From assembly GCF_018614195.1 (NCBI RefSeq), contig NZ_JAGGOT010000010.1, positions 62,001-126,000 of the forward strand: 64,000 nucleotides of DNA, written 5' to 3'. The notes under the pieces were generated by a model. It saw nothing but the letters and a program-made list of their open reading frames with translations. It did not search any database and had not been told where the DNA came from. Position 1 is the stretch's first letter. Each line of letters begins with the position of its first letter. This DNA comes from Streptomyces sp. ISL-43. Its GTDB lineage: Bacteria > Actinomycetota > Actinomycetes > Streptomycetales > Streptomycetaceae. The position numbers were made by a program, and so were the translations under genes. This document shows, piece after piece, positions 58,752-64,000 of this stretch.

Positions 58752-61700
58752 GTTGGGCCTCCTGTTCCCGCCGGTCCAGCCGTCGTACGGAGCGGGTGCC
58801 CGGTGAGCCGAGCAGGCTGCTCAGGGTGCCGGTGCCGTCGGCGTGCAGGCGTTCGCCGTCCCACAGGAGCAGCAGCGCGGAGACGGTGTGCTCGACGGCG
58901 GAGTGCGCGAGGTCGTAGTGGGCGGCGGCACGCACCGCGCCGTGCACGGCCCACAGGTCGTACCCGGTCATGAACAGGTCGAGGTCGAACTGGGCAGCCA
59001 GTGACATGAGTTCGCCGCGCCCCGTGTCGTCGACACCGGCGAACGCCTCGTCGAGGGCGAGCAGACGCGGGGCGTCGGGGTGCGCGGAGTTGAGCATGGC
59101 GTGGGCGGCGGCGAACAGCGGCAGGTGCAGGGAGACGGACTGCTCGCCGCCGGAGAGGCGGCTGTGCCGGGCCCGGGTGAGGCGTTCCTCGTCGCCGCCG
59201 GGGCGTACCAGCTGGAAGGCGAACTGGCGCCAGCGCCGGTAGTCCAGGACCTCGGCGAGCAGCTGCCGGTAGGGGGTCTCGCGCTGCCGGGCGCGGGCGT
59301 TCTTGATCTGCGCGGCGAAGTGCGTGCGCATGCGGGCCAGCTTCTCGGGGCCGAGGCGGGCGGCGTCGGCGTCCAGGAGGGCGCAGACGGCGCGCTGTTC
59401 GTCGTCGAGGCCGTCGGCGAGCAGCCAGCTGACACCGACCGTGGTGCCCGAGGACATGCGGCGCTCGCGCATGTCGGTGTTCATGCGCCGGATCAGGTCG
59501 CGGGCGTCGACGGTGCGGTCGTGGATCTGCTGGGCGAGGCGAGTGAGCAGGGCGTCCTCAAGAATGCGCTGCTCGGAGTCGGAGAGAAGTTCGGCCTGGT
59601 CACGGCGGTGGGAGGCGATCTTCTCGGCGAAGGAGGCGATGGGAAGCGGGCCCTGTTCGTCAGCGACGGTGACGGTGATGACGCCGCTGGAGCTGTCCCA
59701 GGCGGGCTGGTAGTCCTGCCCGGCGGCGGCGAGATGGGCGTGCAGGTCCTCCAGGGCCGTGGTGAGGCGGGTGACGGACTGCTTGACACTCGACTCGGTG
59801 GGCGCGAGTTCACGGGTGGCCGTCAGGATCGCCTCGTGGACGGTGACGGCGGCGGGCGGCAGACGCTCGCCCGTCCAGTCGGCCTCCTGAGCGGGCCAGG
59901 CCAGGCCGTGCGGGCAGCGCAGCAGGTCGAGGAGTTCGCGGGCCGCGTACGGGGCCAGGCCGCGGGCGGTGTCCTTCTCCTCGGTGACGGCGACCCGCAG
60001 CGCTTCGGCGGCGGCGGTGCGGCGGGCCTCGGCGGCGGCCAGACAGCCGATCGCCTCATCCTTGGCACCGCGGGCGGCGTCCGTCTCCCGCGCGGCGGCC
60101 TCCAGGCTGCTCTCGGTGTCCTCGACGCGGGCCATGACCTGCTGCGCCTCGGCGCCGACGGCCTCGCGCAGCGCCTGGAGCCCGGCGGCCTCCTCGGCGT
60201 GGCGGCGGCGGGCAGCGCGTTCCGCCTCGGCAGCGGCCTCCTCGTCCTCGGCCGCGGCCGTGAGCCGGTCCGCGGCGGCGGTGGCGGTCTCGGTCTGCCG
60301 GGTGTGCTCCCGACGCCGGGTGGCCAGTTCGCCCGCCTCCCGTTCGAAGGCGCGCGTGGCGGACTCGATGTCGTCAGCGTCCTGGGCGGTGACACCGTGC
60401 TCGGACTCGGCGCGGTGCAGGGCGCGTGCCGCGACCGCGCAGGCGGCCTGCGTCTCGTCGTAGACGGACTGGGCGGCATCGGCGGCCGTGCGGGTGGCGC
60501 GCAGGGCGGCGACAGCGCGGTCCAGGGCGCGCAGGTACGGGGCGAGGGCGGCGGTGCGGGGCAGAGCGGCGCGGGCGGTGTCGTACTCCTGAAGGCTCTG
60601 CTCACAGCCGGACCCGGCCCTCGCCACCTCCTCCAGTTGGACGGTCAGTTCGGAGATGAGGGCATCGCAGGCGGCGATGCGTGCGGCGCGGCGGCGCATC
60701 CGGGCGGTGGCGCCGACGTACTCGGCGTGCGGTTTGCAGTGGGAGCCGACGAGGATTCCGGCGGCGTAACGGCCGTCCGGGCAGACGGTGGTGGCCACGC
60801 CCACTGTGTCGGCGACGGAGACCGACCTGAGTACGGCGGTGATCCGCGCGGCCGGGATGGCCGTACCGGTCTCGGGTCGCAGCAGGTCGGCGAGGCTGGG
60901 GCCGTCGACGGGGGCGGTGGCGCGCAGGTATCCGTCGCCGTCACCGGTGGGGGGCTCCTCGGCGGTGACGAGCGCGTCGAGCAGGCCGGAGGCCTCCAGG
61001 GCCGCCTCCACGCCGGCGCGTTCCGTGTCGTCGAGGTCATCGGCGAAGTCGACCAGCCGCCACAGCGGGAGAGCGCCTTCCAGGCTGTCACGGTCGGCGG
61101 TGCGGCCGCGGGCGGCAGGCGGTGCGTCGTCGCGTTCGGCGGCGATCCGAGTCCGTTCGGCCTCGGTCTCGGCCTGCCGGTCCTCCAGCGCGCCGCGCTC
61201 GCCGCGCAGGGCGGCGAGCCGGTCGCGCAGGCCCTGCACGGCGGGGGCGGTGGCCTCGGTGAACAGGTCGGCGAGTACGGGGGCGCCGGCTTCCGGGCCG
61301 TCCGGTCCGGCGGCGGCGTCGAGGGCCCGCGCGAGCGGCTCGGACGCGCCTTCGGGCAGCAGCTGCCCGTACTGGTCCTGCCACCGTGCGAGTTCCTCCC
61401 GGGTCCGCGTGTGGGCGGCACCGAGCGCGTCCTGGGCCGCTCGCTCCTCCGTCTCGGCGGCCCGGGCCGCCTCCTGGGCGCGCTCTTGCCCGGCGCGGGC
61501 CGCGTCCCGGCCGCGCTCGGCGTCCCGCAGGTGTACAGCGGCGGCCCGTACCGCCCGTACGCCTTCGTGGCGGGCGGCGGAGCGGGCCGAGGCGCGGACG
61601 GCAAGAGCGGAGGGGACAGCGTCGGCAGGGGTCCAGGGGATGCCGGCGCGGTGCGCGTGATCGGCGAGGGCGGCGGCCGAGCCGCTGACGGCGGTGGCGA

Positions 61701-62850
61701 GTTCGGCGCCCAGCTGCCCGGCGCGTTCGGCCTCGGCGCGGGCCCGGCCGGTGGCGGCGGTGCGTCGTTCGCGCTCGGCGGTGGCCTGGCGGGCGGTCTG
61801 TTCGCAGGTACGCACCAGGCGTTCCAGATCAGCGAGTTGCTCGACGGCCTGGTAGGCAGTCGAGGAACGCAGCTGCTCCAGGCGGGCGCGCAGCGCGGCG
61901 AGCGCGGTCTCGGCCTCGCCGGCCCGTGCTCCGGCCGCCGCGCGCTGCTCGCGGGCTTCGTCGAACTCCGTTTCCGACGTCGCGAGGGCGCGTTCACGCT
62001 CGCCGCTCTCGGCCCGCCGGGCGCTGAGCCGGTCGGCGGCGACGCGGGCGTTGACCCGCAGGTACGTCGAGTACGCGGCGAGGAAGGACCGGGTGGCCTC
62101 GTCGGCGGCGACCAGGCCCTCCAGGGTGCGCTGCACGGACTCCATGTCGTCGAAGGAGCGGGCGGCCTCACCGATCAGGTCCTCGTCCAGCGGGCGCAGG
62201 CCTTCGGTGAGGGTGTCGGAGAGCTTGCCCGGGTCGAGGTTCTTGGCGAGCTGCGGGCGGCGCAGCGTGAGGATGAGGGTGAGCAGCTGTTCGTAGCGCT
62301 CCCGGCCGAGGCCGAACAGACGCTGGTCGACGGCGGTGCGGTAGTCCGTGGCGGAGGCGATCACCTCGGCGCTCAGCGGGGCGAGTTCGGCTGTCAGCTG
62401 CTTCTTCGTCAGCGGCCGGTCGTCGTCGGTGAGCAGGGAGAAGTCCTCGCCGATGCGGCCGTCGGCGACGAAGTGCCAGCGGGCCGGGGTGTCCCGGTGT
62501 TTCTGGGCGTGCAGGCCGACGCCGCAGGTGACGGCCTGCCCGGTGGTGCGGTGGGTGAATTCGATCCATACGTAGCCGAGCGCGCCTTCCTGCCCGCGAA
62601 AGAGCAGGTTGGACTTCATGGTGCGGTCCTCGGCCGCGAACGGGTTGAGCCGCTTGGGGTCGATCCGCCCGTCCAGAACGAACGGGAAGAGCACTTCGAG
62701 GGCCTTGGTCTTGCCGGACCCGTTGGGGCCGCGCAGCACCAGCCAGCCGCCGGCGAAGGAGAACTCCTCGTCGCGGTAGTCCCACAGGTTGATGATCCCG
62801 GCGCGGGTGGGCACGAACCGGGGCTGGAGGTCGGTCGGCGGGGTGCTCAC
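58741..62850 (-). CDS. jetC: Wadjet type II protein JetC, SMC/SbcC-like ATPase (TIGR02680)
   Basis: The 1369-residue SMC-like motor has Walker A Gly-Pro-Asn-Gly-Ser-Gly-Lys-Thr at residues 41-48, long coiled-coil arms (about 250-1100) and a C-terminal signature Leu-Ser-Gly-Gly-Glu-Gln (about 1230) and Walker B Leu-Leu-Ala-Leu-Asp-Glu-Ala-Phe (about 1260). JetC extrudes DNA loops to sense small circles, and cuts through JetD. It starts with GTG at 62850, overlapping the jetB stop by four bases (GTGA). The opposite strand has a 1301-residue shadow frame, an effect of GC bias. Confidence 0.92.
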   Translation of the reverse strand: MSTPPTDLQPRFVPTRAGIINLWDYRDEEFSFAGGWLVLRGPNGSGKTKALEVLFPFVLDGRIDPKRLNPFAAEDRTMKSNLLFRGQEGALGYVWIEFTHRTTGQAVTCGVGLHAQKHRDTPARWHFVADGRIGEDFSLLTDDDRPLTKKQLTAELAPLSAEVIASATDYRTAVDQRLFGLGRERYEQLLTLILTLRRPQLAKNLDPGKLSDTLTEGLRPLDEDLIGEAARSFDDMESVQRTLEGLVAADEATRSFLAAYSTYLRVNARVAADRLSARRAESGERERALATSETEFDEAREQRAAAGARAGEAETALAALRARLEQLRSSTAYQAVEQLADLERLVRTCEQTARQATAERERRTAATGRARAEAERAGQLGAELATAVSGSAAALADHAHRAGIPWTPADAVPSALAVRASARSAARHEGVRAVRAAAVHLRDAERGRDAARAGQERAQEAARAAETEERAAQDALGAAHTRTREELARWQDQYGQLLPEGASEPLARALDAAAGPDGPEAGAPVLADLFTEATAPAVQGLRDRLAALRGERGALEDRQAETEAERTRIAAERDDAPPAARGRTADRDSLEGALPLWRLVDFADDLDDTERAGVEAALEASGLLDALVTAEEPPTGDGDGYLRATAPVDGPSLADLLRPETGTAIPAARITAVLRSVSVADTVGVATTVCPDGRYAAGILVGSHCKPHAEYVGATARMRRRAARIAACDALISELTVQLEEVARAGSGCEQSLQEYDTARAALPRTAALAPYLRALDRAVAALRATRTAADAAQSVYDETQAACAVAARALHRAESEHGVTAQDADDIESATRAFEREAGELATRRREHTRQTETATAAADRLTAAAEDEEAAAEAERAARRRHAEEAAGLQALREAVGAEAQQVMARVEDTESSLEAAARETDAARGAKDEAIGCLAAAEARRTAAAEALRVAVTEEKDTARGLAPYAARELLDLLRCPHGLAWPAQEADWTGERLPPAAVTVHEAILTATRELAPTESSVKQSVTRLTTALEDLHAHLAAAGQDYQPAWDSSSGVITVTVADEQGPLPIASFAEKIASHRRDQAELLSDSEQRILEDALLTRLAQQIHDRTVDARDLIRRMNTDMRERRMSSGTTVGVSWLLADGLDDEQRAVCALLDADAARLGPEKLARMRTHFAAQIKNARARQRETPYRQLLAEVLDYRRWRQFAFQLVRPGGDEERLTRARHSRLSGGEQSVSLHLPLFAAAHAMLNSAHPDAPRLLALDEAFAGVDDTGRGELMSLAAQFDLDLFMTGYDLWAVHGAVRAAAHYDLAHSAVEHTVSALLLLWDGERLHADGTGTLSSLLGSPGTRSVRRLDRREQEAQLVD

Positions 62851-64000
62851 TTGGCGGGGTCCTTCACGTCGTCTGCGGGGAACAGGGCGTCGGGGGCCCC
62901 TGCTTCGGGGCCCCCGGTGCTCCCGGGGCTTTGGGTGGTACGAATGCGCGGGCGCGCCTTCACCTCGGCCGTCACACCGCGGTAGCGGGCCAGCAGCGGC
63001 AGCGCGAGAACCCCGCCCGCGACCCGCACGACGAGCGACATGGCAGCCAGCAGGTCCAAGGCCTGGTCGAGGAGCCGGTCGGGGTCGCCGCGCAGGTCGG
63101 CTGCGAACCCGGCACCGTACCGCTCGGTGATCTCCTTGGTCCGGGCGCGCAGCCAGGAGGTGGTGACGAAGGGATAGCGGACCTCCGGGGCGGCCGGCGC
63201 CTCGTTCTCCCCCTCCGCCTCTTCCTCCGTGGCCTCCTGGTCTGCCGTGGCCTGTTCGAACACACCCTGCGCGGGGAGAGCAAGGTCGATCCGGCCGGCC
63301 CGGTCCGCGAGGCGCTCGGCGGCAGTCGGCGCGGGCAGCAGCTCGGCCGCGCGGCGCCCGGTGCGCGCCGCGGCCTCGCTGATCCGCGCGCCGAGCAGCA
63401 GCGCGGCCTGCGCGACGGTGCCGCCGCCGGGGAACCGCGTATCGGAGAGGCGGCCCGAGGTGTCCACCAGGGCGATGCCCTCCGCGCGCCGCTCGATGGT
63501 GAGGCCGGTGAGGCGGGTGAGGTCCTCGGCGAGCGCGGGGGCCCGCAGCTGGCCGGTCAGCTCCGGGTCGGCGTCGGCGTAGTAGGCGACCGGATGCTCC
63601 AGGACCAGGCGCCTCGCCCGCCGGGACGCGGAAAGCCGCTGGGCCCGGCGCCCCTCGGACAGACTCCGCGCACCCGCCGAGTCGAGGAGCGCGGTCACCG
63701 ACGTGACGTGCTGGAGGACGCGGGTGGGCTGGTGGACGGCGGTGAGCACCTCCCGGTCGATGTCGTACAGAGCCTCGGCCCGCTCCGGATCGGAGGCCCA
63801 GGAGGCGGCGGAGCCGTCGGCCAGGCGCAGTGCGCCACGTTCGGTGAGCCAGCTGACGGCGTCGACGAAGGCGTCCCGGTCGTGCTTGCGGCCGGTGTCC
63901 AGGCCGAGCCCGTCGATTCTGGCGGCGTCCGCGGCGATGGCGTCGGCGAGTTCGCCGAGCGCGACCTGCGCGCCGTGCCGGCCCAGCGTGGCCAGGGTGA
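62847..64000 (-). CDS. jetB: Wadjet type II protein JetB (DUF2398, TIGR02678), 5' end outside the window
   Basis: The frame is open from the window edge to the TGA at 62847-62849, giving at least 384 residues. It contains the winged-helix stretch Thr-Leu-Gly-Arg-His-Gly-Ala-Gln-Val-Ala-Leu-Gly-Glu-Leu-Ala-Asp and a Arg-Arg-Leu-Val-Leu-Glu-His-Pro-Val region of DUF2398. JetB is the kleisin-associated subunit that links JetA and JetC. The start and the jetA gene (DUF2397) should lie beyond 64000. A low-complexity Glu-rich insert is seen at about 62990-63230. Confidence 0.85.
   Translation of the reverse strand, partial: TLATLGRHGAQVALGELADAIAADAARIDGLGLDTGRKHDRDAFVDAVSWLTERGALRLADGSAASWASDPERAEALYDIDREVLTAVHQPTRVLQHVTSVTALLDSAGARSLSEGRRAQRLSASRRARRLVLEHPVAYYADADPELTGQLRAPALAEDLTRLTGLTIERRAEGIALVDTSGRLSDTRFPGGGTVAQAALLLGARISEAAARTGRRAAELLPAPTAAERLADRAGRIDLALPAQGVFEQATADQEATEEEAEGENEAPAAPEVRYPFVTTSWLRARTKEITERYGAGFAADLRGDPDRLLDQALDLLAAMSLVVRVAGGVLALPLLARYRGVTAEVKARPRIRTTQSPGSTGGPEAGAPDALFPADDVKDPAK

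Noticed and set aside
59080..62985. 1301-residue open frame on the plus strand
   Set aside because: It is antisense to jetC, whose protein has a complete SMC-type ATPase. The shadow is Gly/Val/Arg-rich with no domain, as expected from GC bias.

Overview
The window is high-GC DNA with strong third-position G/C bias, frequent GTG and TTG starts and Streptomyces-type gene content. Examples are the folP-folB-folK / folE-ftsH-hpt-tilS block, a DUF2342 F420-associated metalloprotein, a WhiJ-like/ATPase/DUF397 trio, a tipA relative and a type II Wadjet locus. It is almost certainly chromosomal DNA of a Streptomyces or close relative. There is no rRNA gene, no intact tRNA gene, no CRISPR array and no intact insertion sequence.

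Layout. 0-3.2 kb: a partial gene, a secreted alpha/beta hydrolase, and an imine-reductase-like gene divergent from its probable TetR regulator, with two operator copies between them. 3.2-8 kb: a coiled-coil membrane protein and an osmoprotectant (OpuC/ProU-type) ABC transporter whose binding-protein gene is frameshifted. 8.1-11.2 kb: a membrane esterase and a DUF2156/MprF-type membrane protein. 11.3-22.4 kb: folate genes (folP, folB, folK; folE on the other strand), ftsH, hpt, tilS, a DUF2342 protein and a PBP4-type D,D-carboxypeptidase. 22.5-31 kb: ppa, a ThrE-type exporter, DedA, a tipA homologue with a ptipA-like promoter, a DinB protein, a PBP2-type transpeptidase and an aldehyde dehydrogenase. 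31-38.8 kb: the WhiJ-like/ATPase/DUF397 set, a frameshifted FUSC gene, a TatA-like protein with 10-residue repeats, DUF2786 and an actinobacterial family-A DNA polymerase. 38.9-48.6 kb: a SigE-type sigma factor with a membrane partner, GNAT, a serine hydrolase, TetR with an FMN reductase and an MFS pump, a collapsed HAD gene, an Lrp regulator, SMP-30, and an aldo/keto reductase missing the middle of its barrel.

48.6-57.4 kb is accessory DNA. It holds an IS200-type transposase fragment, broken acyl-ligase and thioesterase-like pieces, phased TTGACA repeats ahead of an MFS-SNF2-SWIM operon, a broken hydrolase, a secreted six-cysteine protein without a normal start codon, a decayed PIN toxin-antitoxin pair, and a 42-nt 3' fragment of tRNA-Thr(CGU) at 56521-56562. 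The fragment looks like the distal attachment site of an integrated element lying towards higher coordinates. On that side come a Uma2 nuclease-fold gene and then jetD, jetC and the 3' part of jetB of a type II Wadjet (SMC-like plasmid-defence) operon that runs off the window.

A recurring oddity is the number of genes broken by small frameshifts or by clean internal deletions. Either this lineage is losing genes by micro-deletion or the assembly has local errors; raw reads would decide.
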